DNA of 64,000 bases from Vampirovibrio sp041737375 (GTDB lineage: Bacteria > Cyanobacteriota > Vampirovibrionia > Vampirovibrionales > Vampirovibrionaceae), in the NCBI RefSeq assembly GCF_041737375.1, contig NZ_JBGSRV010000006.1, forward strand, positions 134,088 through 198,087, read 5' to 3'. This document shows positions 52,665 to 61,184 of this stretch, piece by piece. A program made the translations under genes and the position numbers. The first letter of the stretch is position 1. Each line of letters starts with the position of its first letter. Below the pieces are notes generated by a model, which saw only the letters and a list, made by a program, of their open reading frames with translations, was not told where the DNA came from and did not search any database.

Positions 52665-53515
52665 TCAAATAGCCTGGTGCGCCAGGCTATTTGCGGCGGC
52701 AAAGGAATGAGGGCTGACATCTCTTAAAGAGCTGTGTGGACGCACCTCATTGTAGTAGTCTTTCCACCACGCTTTTATTTTGGCCTGTGCGTCCTCTAAA
52801 GACAAAAACTAATGTTGATTTAAACAGTCCTGTTTAAACCGACTATTAAAGCTCTCAATGAATGCGTTGTCCGCGGGCTTGCCTGGCCTAGAGAAATCTA
52901 ATTGCACACCTCTGGCGTAGGCTTAGAGGTCTAATTCCTTGGAAATAAACTCCGGCCCATTGTCTACACGGATACATTCAGGCTGACCATATTGTTTCAC
53001 CGCTAAATTCAGCGTCTCAATAACATTACAGGCGGTGTAGCGAAAACCAACGCCAATTACAGGGCTAATCCGGGTATGATTATCCACAATGGTTAAGCAG
53101 CGCAATTTCTGGCCGTTATACAGGTTATCTGCCACAAAGTCCATACTCCAGCATTGTTTTTGTCTGACAGCGGGGATCCGGATTTGTCTTAATTGACGGC
53201 TAACTCTGCTCTTGGGCACTTTCTTCCTCATCTGAAGCCCTTCTTTCTTGTAAATTCGGTATACTCGTTTGGGATTGACTGCTAAACCTTCTCGCCGAAT
53301 GAGAATGGTAACGCGTCGATACCCATACCGGGGCTTTTCAGAGGCAATTTCCTTAATCCGCTTTCTCAAATAAGCCTGCTCAGGCCGTTTGGATTGATAA
53401 AGAAAAGTAGCCCGCCTGAACCGCACCAGGCGGCAGGCTCGGCGGATACTGACTTTGTAACAGGTCTTCAACCAGCTAACCAAATCCTTCTTCTGAGCAG
53501 GCTTTAAAGCTTTTT
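52665..53515 (-). pseudogene. IS3 transposase orfB, two nonsense codons
   Basis: DDE transposase catalytic part (rve domain). Expressed by -1 frameshift at A AAA AAG (53510-53516), after which the frame reads ALKPAQKKDLVSWLK. The first Asp lies in CWSMDFVADN, the second in CIRVDNGPEF, and the Glu in ADNAFIESFN. TAA at 52923-52925 follows ISKELDL, before the catalytic Glu, and TAG at 52809-52811 follows CLNQH. In relatives I recall, both positions are Trp (DLWAY and HWFLSL). The rest to TGA at 52665 is intact. It should be inactive. Confidence 0.88.
52666..52693 (-). terminator. Hairpin at the end of IS3 orfB
   Basis: CAAATAGCCTGG and CCAGGCTATTTG pair perfectly over 12 bases with a four-base loop. 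It overlaps the orfB stop codon and probably ends transcription of the element or insulates it. Confidence 0.6.
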
Positions 53516-53770
53516 TGAGACGATTTCCTGCAACATATGCTTATCCAGACTCAGTTCTGCTACCAATTGCTTCAATCGGAAATTCTCTTCTTTCAGCAGC
53601 CTTAATTCCTTGACTTCCATAACGCTCAATGAACCAAATTGCTCTTGCCACCGATAGAACGTGGCAGCCGAAATACCCAGCTTCCTGATAATTACATCTA
53701 CCTTGGTGCCTTGCTGGTGTTTTTTAAGGGCAAAGACAATCTGTTCTTCTGTGAATTTGGATTTTTTCAT
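53504..53770 (-). CDS. IS3 transposase orfA
   Basis: An 88-residue helix-turn-helix protein: FTEEQIVFALKKHQQGTKVDVIIRKLGISAATFYRWQEQFG, then a leucine-zipper region (LRLLKEENFRLKQLVAEL). It ends with the slippery sequence used to reach orfB. It is intact. Confidence 0.9.
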   Translation of the reverse strand: MKKSKFTEEQIVFALKKHQQGTKVDVIIRKLGISAATFYRWQEQFGSLSVMEVKELRLLKEENFRLKQLVAELSLDKHMLQEIVSKKL

Positions 53771-53902
53771 CCGAGCTAAACTCCTTATTTTCTGAACGGA
53801 ATTTTAACCCGAATTTCTCATTATCCTTGGTACGATTTTTGGGAAGCAGACCAACTAGTCGTTGGCACCGCCATCGGGGATTTTCTTTTTCTTCACAACA
53901 AA

Positions 53903-53930
53903 ATAAACGCCTCCCCAGCTTGAGGGAGGC
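53903..53930 (-). terminator. Terminator of the ankyrin operon
   Basis: Stem GCCTCCC/GGGAGGC (53909-53915 with 53924-53930), eight-base loop; on the minus strand GTTTATTTT follows. It lies just after the ankyrin gene stop. Confidence 0.8.
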
Positions 53931-53943
53931 TTTCGAATTTCGT

Positions 53944-55062
53944 TTAATCCAACATGCCCCATAATTCAAGATGATTTGAGTTATAAGCAATATCGGCAGG
54001 TGTTTGCCTAGCATTATCTTGTAAGCTCTTACGAGCTCCTGCACGAAGTAACGCTACAGCAGCCTCTTTTGCGTTAGTCATTGCAGCCTTGTGAAGCGGC
54101 GTTTGCCCTTGAATGTCTTTTGCATTCACATTTGCATTTTTATGAGCTAGAAGCTTGATAGAGTCTGTTTCATTTTTTGCTGAGGCTAAATGAAGCGCTG
54201 TTCGATTGGTACGATCCGTTTGATTAATATCCAACTGTAAATCTTCATCCCAAAGCATTGCAAGAGAAGCATCCAAGTTACCTTCTTGCATATAGGTGTC
54301 AAATTTCTGCTTAACAGATGCCCTTGTACCAGGATTGTTATTATTAAAAGCAGATTCCCCATAAATATTGGTATGTTTCTTGTTAGCCCCTTTTTGCAAA
54401 AGTAACTGAGCTACCTGATGTTGATTGTTAATAGAAGCCCATGTTAACAAGGAGTCATTATCAGTAGTGCAAATAGAATTAGGGCTAAGCCCTTTATTAA
54501 ACAAAAACTTGCAAATATCTATATGGCTGTTGCTAGCAGCCTTTAGAAAACAGTTGACACCTTCTCTGCCAACCAAATACTTATTTTTACTAATTAATGC
54601 CTTAAGAACATCCACATGCCCTTCTTGTGCGGCTAATGTTGCTGCAGTCTCTTGGTTATTGTTTACCAAGGAGCTATCCGCACCCTTGACAAGTAACATT
54701 TGCACGATAGCGGTGTTGCCAGTTTCCGCAGCATTCATTAATGGAGTAACCTTTTCATGGTTCTTAATGTTTGGTTTGGTTTTTGGATGTTGCAACAATC
54801 TTCGAACAACAGGAATATGTCCATATTTGGAAGCATGATGGAGTGCAGTGTTACCGTGGCTAAAATTAGCAGCGTTTGGGTTTGTACCTTCAGACAAAAG
54901 CCTGTTTACTGAATCTAAATCACCAAGCTTGGCCGCATGGGTAAATGCCCCTGAAAACTGAACAGAGTCTTTTACAGGAGAGACTTGAGAGGGAAAAAGA
55001 GCTGTACTCCTGTTGCGCGTTCCTTGCTTATGGAAGGAATATAAATTTTCTGATATTTTCAT
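53944..55062 (-). CDS. Ankyrin-repeat protein, third gene of the AAA+ operon
   Basis: A 372-residue protein with about nine ankyrin repeats (about residues 38-370), seen in units such as GNTALHHASKYGHIPVVRRLLQ, KVTPLMNAAETGNTAIVQMLL, ETAATLAAQEGHVDVLKALI and GQTPLHKAAMTNAKEAAVALLRAGA. The first 35 residues are a polar lead ending in VQFSGAF. There is no signal peptide and no enzymatic domain. Ankyrin arrays bind other proteins; in intracellular or predatory bacteria they are often effectors. It follows the coiled-coil gene by 56 bases. Confidence 0.9.
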   Translation of the reverse strand: MKISENLYSFHKQGTRNRSTALFPSQVSPVKDSVQFSGAFTHAAKLGDLDSVNRLLSEGTNPNAANFSHGNTALHHASKYGHIPVVRRLLQHPKTKPNIKNHEKVTPLMNAAETGNTAIVQMLLVKGADSSLVNNNQETAATLAAQEGHVDVLKALISKNKYLVGREGVNCFLKAASNSHIDICKFLFNKGLSPNSICTTDNDSLLTWASINNQHQVAQLLLQKGANKKHTNIYGESAFNNNNPGTRASVKQKFDTYMQEGNLDASLAMLWDEDLQLDINQTDRTNRTALHLASAKNETDSIKLLAHKNANVNAKDIQGQTPLHKAAMTNAKEAAVALLRAGARKSLQDNARQTPADIAYNSNHLELWGMLD

Positions 55063-55118
55063 AACAAAGATATGACCTTATAAAATTATAATGTTGACAC
55101 CGTAAAAATATATTTGCT

Positions 55119-55916
55119 TTAACCTCTGCGCTGGCGAGAACGAGCTGCTCTAATTTCATTCTCGAGCTCTTCATCAACACTTCTTTGGCCAAAGTTGAAG
55201 TTTTCCAAGTTTCTTCTGTTTTGCTCCATAATGGTGTCAAACGATTCTCGTTTAATGTTCAATACTTGGCGAATTGGTTCTACGCTACGAGAAGCTCGTT
55301 CCATAACTTTTCCATTTCTCAAAGCATTAGATTCAATTTCCAGATCATTTATGAAGCTATTCAATGTTGTGACTCGTTGTCGAATAGTCGTTATACATTC
55401 TTGCTGGTAAGCATTAAGGTCTTGCAACCCTTCCAGTTGCTTTTTAGCATCACTAATTTGTGATTGGTAGTCAGGGAGCTTTTCATTCCTTAATTTATTA
55501 ACCTTGTCGGCATTCCCTCGCATTTCATGCTCTTCCATCAAGGTGTTTGCAATCCCTACCAGTCTTTCATTCTCTTCTTTTTTCCGAGCTTGTTCTCTTT
55601 CTTTATTCTCGTTGTTAGTAATCTGATCTCTTAAATCAGCGATAAAGCCAAAGAACAACTCTTTCTTTTGCTCAATAAACTGTTTGGCTTGTTTGAGTTT
55701 ATCTATCTTTTTATCAGTATTTTTGGCTGTTTTATGTACAAACGTTAGCGAGTCATCTTTTTGAATAACAGCTTCATCCAAAAGATTTTTAGCTTTTCTG
55801 GATTTGGTAGTTGCAGTATTTCTTTGCTCAGCAAAATCATACTCAAAATTTTCTCCAGCGCCAAAGCGGATTCCCTGCTTTGCAACAAATGCTTGATTTG
55901 AACTATTGATATTCAT
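55119..55916 (-). CDS. Long coiled-coil protein, second gene of the AAA+ operon
   Basis: A 265-residue protein, almost entirely charged alpha-helix (about 35-260) with heptad patterns, for example KIDKLKQAKQFIEQKKELFF and ERLVGIANTLMEEHEMRG. The N-terminus MNINSSNQAFVAKQGIRFGA is short and polar; the C-terminus ends in a basic RSRQRRG. No family is recognised. Its ATG follows the AAA+ stop by ten bases, with AGGAAT upstream. It may be a scaffold or adaptor of the ATPase. Confidence 0.75.
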   Translation of the reverse strand: MNINSSNQAFVAKQGIRFGAGENFEYDFAEQRNTATTKSRKAKNLLDEAVIQKDDSLTFVHKTAKNTDKKIDKLKQAKQFIEQKKELFFGFIADLRDQITNNENKEREQARKKEENERLVGIANTLMEEHEMRGNADKVNKLRNEKLPDYQSQISDAKKQLEGLQDLNAYQQECITTIRQRVTTLNSFINDLEIESNALRNGKVMERASRSVEPIRQVLNIKRESFDTIMEQNRRNLENFNFGQRSVDEELENEIRAARSRQRRG

Positions 55917-55926
55917 TAACCGATTC

Positions 55927-57597
55927 CTATCTTACAGTAGTAAATATATAAATTTTGGCTGTAGCGTCATAGCCAACGCGAACCTTGATCCCTGACTTAT
56001 TAAAGTATTCTTGATTGTTTTCTGACATCAGTTTTTTAATCAGTGGTATTTTTATTTTTTCTTTCAGGATGAGGCTCAGTCCTCTAACACCTGTCTGACC
56101 AGCAAAGGATTCATTGAGCAGCTGCCGCTTTGCAGAATCATCAAAATTGATTTCAACATTTCGCTCTTTTAATAAGTTCCGACGAAGCTCAGCAGCATGC
56201 TTGGCAATTACTTTTTCCGAATCCTGCTTATCTAAAGGCTTAAAAAAGACTGTTTGCCCAATACGTCCTAAAACCTCTGCCGGAAATACAGCCGCCATTG
56301 CCTGATAAGCGGAATCATTCAAGGCTTTTCCACGTTGCCCTTCTGAAAATTTTCGAGTAATTGTTTCAATACCCGCATTGGTGGTTAGCAGTATATCTAT
56401 GCCTTTTGCGTCCAGTTCTGTCAAATCGGCTTTGGGCATTTTTCCATAATCCATTAGTCCCATAATCATGTGCTGGATATCTGGATGCCCCTTCTCAAAT
56501 TCATCAAAAATAACAATTGGGGGTCTCTTGTTTTCACGAATAGCCTTTTCTATTTGCTCGGGTATTGAATACCCACTCATAAAGCCTTTGCGTCCAGACT
56601 CCGCACCTGTAAAACGACTCACACTTTCTTCGGTCTTGTACGCATTCATGTCGTACCGCAAACAAGGACGCCCCAATGCTTCTGCAAGTTTAAGACCAAC
56701 AGTTGTTTTGCCCACACCGGAAGGACCATAAAATAACGTTCTAACCCAAGGCTGACTGGGTTTCTCCAAGTGTGTCTCATCTGTTTGGTTACAATAGTGC
56801 AGCGAAAACTCGTCAATTAAGGCCCCAATGGCATTGTCTTGAGACACAACTTTGTCTTTCAATGTCTTTGATGCTGCATTTAACAGCTCATAATGCTGCA
56901 GTTCAGACAAGTGATCTTTCCTAACTGCTTTTGGCGCTTGGGAAATCTTGGGAGCGTGAACACTTCTTGCCGAATGTACAGCTCTACTGGTATCTAGCTC
57001 TTCATCTGAACAAGCATTTTTTCCTTTGACGTAGACAGGGTAAGAGCTTAAATAGATTGAGTTTTGCCTTCCCATAGGCTGAGGGGTTAGAATTTTTGCA
57101 CGAAGCTGGGGTGATAGCTGACTAAGTATGTCTTTATCATCTGAAATCTGATTTATAACCCAGTTATGAAGAGATTGAGAGTGATATGTCCCATCCTCTT
57201 TATTATCAACATAATCTAGGAATGTTTCATTTAATTCCTTTAGTGAAACCCTGTTAAACTCGTCTAATGTGTTTCCTTTCGACTGATCCATCAGTAGTGG
57301 AATCAAATTGTCAGCGATTTCCTGGAGATCACCTTGTTCGAATCTTCCTTCTGACAAAATAGCTTGTCTAAAAAAACTATTCTTTAGTTGATCATTTAAA
57401 AAATATGCTTGCCACTTAGGAATTGGTAAAGTTTGATTGCCAAGCGACGTATATTTGTTAAAAAATTTTTTGATTTCTTCATGAATCACTTCTTCACTAA
57501 CCAGTGAATTGGGAGATTCAACATTTTTCTGATTGTGGCGACGAGGTGAAAGCGGAGGAAATAAAGGGAAATTAGAGTTTTTTAAAGGTGAGTTCAT
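55927..57597 (-). CDS. Clp D2-like AAA+ ATPase, first gene of the operon
   Basis: A 556-residue protein. Residues 1-235 have no known domain: a Pro-rich start, helices (about 35-170), then a polar linker. Residues about 240-480 form one AAA+ module like the second ring (D2) of ClpB/ClpA: Walker A GPSGVGKTT (291-299), Walker B IFDEFEKG (363-370), sensor 1 TTNAG (405-409), arginine finger in EVLGRIGQTVFF (about 445). A ClpB_D2-small-like end with GVRGL sensor 2 follows. It lacks the D1 ring and the Clp N-domain, and no ClpP-binding loop is obvious. It probably remodels or unfolds proteins. It is divergent from the membrane protein gene at 57817. Confidence 0.88.
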   Translation of the reverse strand: MNSPLKNSNFPLFPPLSPRRHNQKNVESPNSLVSEEVIHEEIKKFFNKYTSLGNQTLPIPKWQAYFLNDQLKNSFFRQAILSEGRFEQGDLQEIADNLIPLLMDQSKGNTLDEFNRVSLKELNETFLDYVDNKEDGTYHSQSLHNWVINQISDDKDILSQLSPQLRAKILTPQPMGRQNSIYLSSYPVYVKGKNACSDEELDTSRAVHSARSVHAPKISQAPKAVRKDHLSELQHYELLNAASKTLKDKVVSQDNAIGALIDEFSLHYCNQTDETHLEKPSQPWVRTLFYGPSGVGKTTVGLKLAEALGRPCLRYDMNAYKTEESVSRFTGAESGRKGFMSGYSIPEQIEKAIRENKRPPIVIFDEFEKGHPDIQHMIMGLMDYGKMPKADLTELDAKGIDILLTTNAGIETITRKFSEGQRGKALNDSAYQAMAAVFPAEVLGRIGQTVFFKPLDKQDSEKVIAKHAAELRRNLLKERNVEINFDDSAKRQLLNESFAGQTGVRGLSLILKEKIKIPLIKKLMSENNQEYFNKSGIKVRVGYDATAKIYIFTTVR

Positions 57598-57816
57598 ATT
57601 TTTATCTTTTTCATGTTAAGTTAAAACTAATTAAACACATAATATTTTAAACTTCAAACGGCTCCAAACGACAATCGTTTGTAAATTTCTGGTAACATAA
57701 GCACTTCAACTGTCACTGCTTTTGTAGTCGTGGGTTTATTATTGCTATCTGCCAGCCCGTCAAGACACCATTGACATCTATTGCAGCTCACACTAGTTAG
57801 CATCATAGGAAAACGA

Positions 57817-58362
57817 ATGATAAGCGGCTATCCTTCTCCAATTAGCTTCCCCCCACCGGTCCCAAGCATTTATGCGGGTGCTAAGACTGCTCCTGCCGTT
57901 TTTAATCCCTATCCCCCCTCATCTCAACAAACATTAGCGCCATTCTCAAAGTATACTACTCTGAAAAGCCGTATTCAGAGTTACCCCGTTATCAGCCTAT
58001 TGCTTGCCCTGATTGGTGGGCTAGGTACCGGTTATTTAAGTCACCGTTATAGTTTGCTGACTAAATTAGCAAGTGTATTCAAGCCAGCCAGTAAGCCCAT
58101 TGATAATATTGAATCCATTGAAGATATGGAAGAGCTTTTCAGATTGCGCTATCCGGATCGAGGCTTATATAATTCCACTATCACTCAGAATTACCGCAAC
58201 ATGCCTGAAATCTGCTACTTAGAACCTATAAAAAGGATTTTAGCAATTGACGATGCAAAGTATAAGGATTTGAAGGAGCATGGAATCCAATATTTTGATG
58301 AATTGTATCGCACTCCCCCTAATGAAATTTTTCGCCGCCACACAGCATTAAAAAAAGAATAA
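57817..58362 (+). CDS. Single-pass membrane protein divergent from the AAA+ operon
   Basis: About 181 residues starting MISGYPSPIS at 57817 with AGGA seven bases before; a longer frame opens at 57781. The N-terminus is Pro/Tyr/Ser-rich (about 1-50), then comes one membrane helix (YPVISLLLALIGGLGTGYL, about 56-78), then a soluble helical domain rich in Tyr and Glu. No family is recognised. The 219-base gap to the AAA+ gene probably holds both promoters. Confidence 0.65.
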   Translation: MISGYPSPISFPPPVPSIYAGAKTAPAVFNPYPPSSQQTLAPFSKYTTLKSRIQSYPVISLLLALIGGLGTGYLSHRYSLLTKLASVFKPASKPIDNIESIEDMEELFRLRYPDRGLYNSTITQNYRNMPEICYLEPIKRILAIDDAKYKDLKEHGIQYFDELYRTPPNEIFRRHTALKKE

Positions 58363-58380
58363 TGAGAAATATGATTCCAT

Positions 58381-58450
58381 TGCCCGGTTATGCCGTTGGA
58401 CTGTAGAACGTTGCTTTGCCTGGCTGGGTAAGTTCAGAAAACTAGAGATA
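58381..58450 (+). mobile_element. Remnant of an IS5-type transposase
   Basis: The plus strand translates to RWTVERCFAWLGKFRKLEI, nearly the same as the C-terminal region (with the catalytic Glu) of the IS5 element at 63.1-63.9 kb. Only about 70 bases remain. The DNA differs at several third positions, so it comes from a related, not identical, copy. Confidence 0.8.
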
Positions 58451-58583
58451 ACAGGCGTCCGAAATTTAGGGCCAATGGAGTGTAGAGATTTTCCATTAAA
58501 ATTGAAAGCAGGAGAATCTCGAAATGAAGAGGAGCACCCCAAAGGGCATCCATATCCGTAAGCCTTAACAGGCAACGGCTCTG

Positions 58584-59000
58584 GACAGTTTACCGAAGAG
58601 CAGATCGTCAAAGCTTTGCAGGCTGTGGAAACCGGTGGCAAGAAGGCTGTGGACCAGCAGCGTGAGCTGGGCGTTAGCAATGCAACCTAGTACATCTGGA
58701 AGCGGAAATATGGCGGCTTGAACGTGAGCGAAGTCAGGAGGTTGCGGGAAATGGAGCAGGAAAACACACAATTGAAGCGGATCGTAGCGAATCTCATGCT
58801 GGAAAATGAAGCCATTAAGGAGGTTCTAAAAAAGCTTTAAGGCCCAGTGAGCGTCGCGAGGTGGTGGGAATGCTCCAGCAGCAAGGACTCTCCCACCGCC
58901 AAGCCTGTCATTTGGCAGGCATTTCCCGCAGTGTGGACAAATACGTGGCCAGGAATCCTAACGAGGCCTTGGTAGCCCGTATGAGAGAGCTGGCTTTTGA
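58584..59000 (+). mobile_element. Remnant of a second IS3-family element
   Basis: OrfA (FTEEQIVKALQAVETGGKKAVDQQRELGVSNAT) lacks its start, and an in-frame TAG interrupts it at 58688-58690 before YIWKRKYGGL. It ends at 58840 after VLKKL. OrfB starts in the -1 frame (RPSERREVVGMLQQQGLSHRQACHLAG) but stops matching after RMRELAFEH near 59000, where IS21-like sequence begins. No inverted repeats were found. Confidence 0.82.
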
Positions 59001-59113
59001 GCATATTTGGAAATGGCAGAATAAAAACGTACCATTTTTGAGCAAAATGGCGGCGTAAAAGTGTACCATTTCGCCAATGGTTCTGGTTGACTGGAAATGT
59101 CAATTGAGCGGGA

Positions 59114-59470
59114 TTGGAAGATGGTCGAGCGGTGAAGGATGCGTATATGAAGGAGTTGGTACGCAAGGCGTATTATCGCGAGCAGAAAAGCGAGCGAGAG
59201 ATAGCGCGTGAACTGGGTATACACCGGGATACAGTGAGTCGACTGCTGAAGTTGGAACCAAGCGAAATCCCGAAGTTACAGAGGAAAGACTGGCATTCCC
59301 CAGTTGTAGGTCCTTATATAGCGGTGATTCAAGCCTGGCTGGAGATGGATATCCTGGCTCCCCGCAAGCAACAGCACACGGCTAAGCGCATTTACGACCG
59401 GTTAGTCGAAGAATATCAGTTCCAGGGCTCCTACCGTCGAATTCGAGAAGTGGTAGCGGAACTTCGCCAA
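59114..59470 (+). pseudogene. IS21 istA N-terminal fragment, plus strand
   Basis: KELVRKAYYREQKSEREIARELGIHRDTVSRLLKLE is the IstA helix-turn-helix; RIYDRLVEEYQFQGSYRRIREVVAELRQKH continues into the region before the catalytic domain. Coding similarity stops near 59470, where the sequence turns into a second, inverted istA. Upstream (59000-59113) TACCATT-like repeats resemble an IS21 end. Confidence 0.82.
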
Positions 59471-59474
59471 AAAC

Positions 59475-59830
59475 ACTTCCGGCTGCTTTTTCTTCAGTTG
59501 GGCTACTAACCCCCGAATCCCCCGTTCGCTGCCAGTATAGCCAAGTTCTGTTTTCAAGCGTTCGTATATACGTCGGGCAGTATGACGCTGCTTGCGAGGA
59601 GCTTGCTCATCTGCGGCCAGTATCTCGGCAATCCAGTGCTCGTATTGGCCTAAAGTGGGCTTGGGTTTTGCTTGCTTTAATTGATATTGCCGCTTTTCCC
59701 CAGCCTGCGTCTTTAATAGTCGACTAACTGTGTTTCTCGAAAAACCCAGCTCCCGCGCAATCTCACGCTCGCTTTTACCGTCGACCCAATATGCCTTGCG
59801 CACTGCTTCCTGTTCGTACACGCTCTTCAC
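59475..59830 (-). pseudogene. IS21 istA N-terminal fragment, minus strand
   Basis: EQEAVRKAYWVDGKSEREIARELGFSRNTVSRLLKTQ and RIYERLKTELGYTGSERGIRGLVAQLKKKQPEVF match the same IstA regions as the plus-strand fragment, but the protein is only moderately similar to it, so it derives from a different IS21 copy. The two fragments face each other and are joined at nearly the same point of the gene. The catalytic domain and istB are missing from both. Confidence 0.82.
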
Positions 59831-60026
59831 CCTTGTTCTACCCTCTCTTGGCCTGTTCTGCTATACACAAAACCTAACCCAAAGAGGTGGCTCAAAATAT
59901 GTTTGCCATTCTTCTCAAAAATGGCTCAATTTTAGATTACCGTTTACAACTTTCAGGATGTTTGTGCTGACCATGGTTTGATTTTTGTTAAAAACAGCGC
60001 ATAATATGCACTAAAAGGAGCATTTT

Positions 60027-60272
60027 ATGAATATCACATTGACCGAAGAACTGGAAAAGTTTGTCCGTTCTCAAGTGGACACAGGGCTTTATAGCTCACC
60101 TAGTGAAGTGATTAGAGAGGCTCTAAGGCTTTTATATCGTCAGTATGTGGATTATGAGGTTGGCCTTGGCCTGAAACAGCGTGAGCAAGGGCAAGTTGTT
60201 TCCGGAGAAGAGTCATATCGGAAGATGCAACAGCTAATGTCTCAGTACGAGCCTAAGACGAATGCTTCATAA
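60027..60272 (+). CDS. parD: ParD-family antitoxin
   Basis: An 81-residue antitoxin with the ParD ribbon-helix-helix start MNITLTEELEKFVRSQV and SPSEVIREALRLLYRQ. AAAGGAG lies eight bases before the ATG. The usual acidic C-terminal tail is short. The following parE gene is frameshifted, so the antitoxin may be an orphan. Confidence 0.92.
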   Translation: MNITLTEELEKFVRSQVDTGLYSSPSEVIREALRLLYRQYVDYEVGLGLKQREQGQVVSGEESYRKMQQLMSQYEPKTNAS

Positions 60273-60547
60273 ATACAGCCTTTCCAGGTTGGCTGAGTCG
60301 GATATTATCTCTATTTACCGATATATTGCCGAAGAGGACTTGAGTCCAGCCGAGGCTGGTCTATGAGCGAATTGTCGATACGCTTGAGATGCTGAGCCAG
60401 TTTCCAGAAATAGCTCAGTACCGGCCGGACATTACCTCGCATCCCGTCAAAGTCTTTCCGATTCCTAAAACCCGTTATTTGGTGTTTTATGATCCTCAAT
60501 CGACTCCCCTCTTTATTGTCCGGGTCTTAAGTTCCAGCATGAATTGA
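60262..60547 (+). pseudogene. parE: ParE toxin, frameshifted
   Basis: Begins LHKYSLSRLAESDIISIYRYIAEEDLSPAEAG in one frame and stops at TGA 60364-60366. The rest, ERIVDTLEMLSQFPEIAQYRP...KTRYLVFYDPQSTPLFIVRVLSS, is in the +1 frame from about 60356 to TGA 60545. Together they make a normal ParE of about 95 residues, so one base was gained (or two lost) near 60350-60360. The start overlaps parD by 11 bases. Confidence 0.9.
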
Positions 60548-60596
60548 CCTCTCTGCTAAAAGGGGCGGATCAGTTTTCGGCTAGCGAGTAGTCCAC

Positions 60597-61184
60597 TTAG
60601 TCCCACATCCTGGCCGCAATAGCCCGCTGTTCCTCTCCTAATGCGTTAGCGTAAATGGCGGTCACTTCTAAACTAGCGTGACCCATCCACTTGCTGACCA
60701 TATTGAGCGGGATGCCGGTGGTAATCGCGATAACCCCAAAGCCGTGGCGGAGTCCCTTGGGGCATTTATGGGGGCCGTCGGGAATGTGCGCCTGGTTCAT
60801 AACTTCCAGAATATGCCGCTAGGCGGTGGTTCTGGAAAAGTCCCAGAGGGGCAGCCCCAGCCGGTTCTTTTTCCGTTTGGCCGATTCTTGCAAGCCGTGG
60901 GCCGTATTCAGGGTATCCAGCATTGAGTCCGGCACTGGAACCGCCCGGTAAACCCCGGCTTTCCGCTTCTTGAGCGTTTCAAAGACAATGGCCTTCTGTC
61001 CAAAGTCGATACTTCTCCCTGTGAGGGCCAGGGCTTCCGAAATGCGGCAGCCGCTATAGGCCATGACCATACAAAAGGTTCTGATTAGTCGGTCGGTTTG
61101 AGCGGCGGCCTTCAGAAAGGCGGTTCGTTCGCTTTGGGTGATATAGAGGCGCTGGCCGTTGGCATCAAAAAGGGAGGCGGTCAT
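60597..61184 (-). pseudogene. Short tyrosine recombinase broken by one in-frame stop
   Basis: A 196-codon frame. The first part (61184 down to 60822) has the first catalytic Arg in YSGCRISEALALT. An in-frame TAG (60819-60821) follows SRTTA, and the frame continues RHILEV and then MNQAHIPDGPHKCPKGLRHGFGV, with the second Arg in LRHGFG, GH in WMGHASLEVT and the nucleophile Tyr in AIYANAL. It ends ARMWD. The form without an arm-binding domain matches a family of about 190-residue integrases found on plasmids and islands. The start overlaps the yafQ stop by four bases. Unless the stop is read through, it is inactive. Confidence 0.88.

Larger units (their letters stand above)
52650..53820 (-). mobile_element. 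IS3-family insertion sequence, inactivated
   Basis: A 1171-base element bounded by inverted repeats TGAGAAACTCGGG (52650-52662) and CCCGAATTTCTCA (53808-53820), matching at 12 of 13 positions. It contains orfA and orfB on the minus strand in the usual overlapping arrangement with a slippery A AAA AAG. Flanking three-base repeats are not seen (AAG and TTA), so it may be old or rearranged. Two stop codons break orfB. Confidence 0.88.

Noticed and set aside
58837..59224. Minus-strand frames across the IS3/IS21 remnants
   Set aside because: They are antisense to recognisable transposase fragments.
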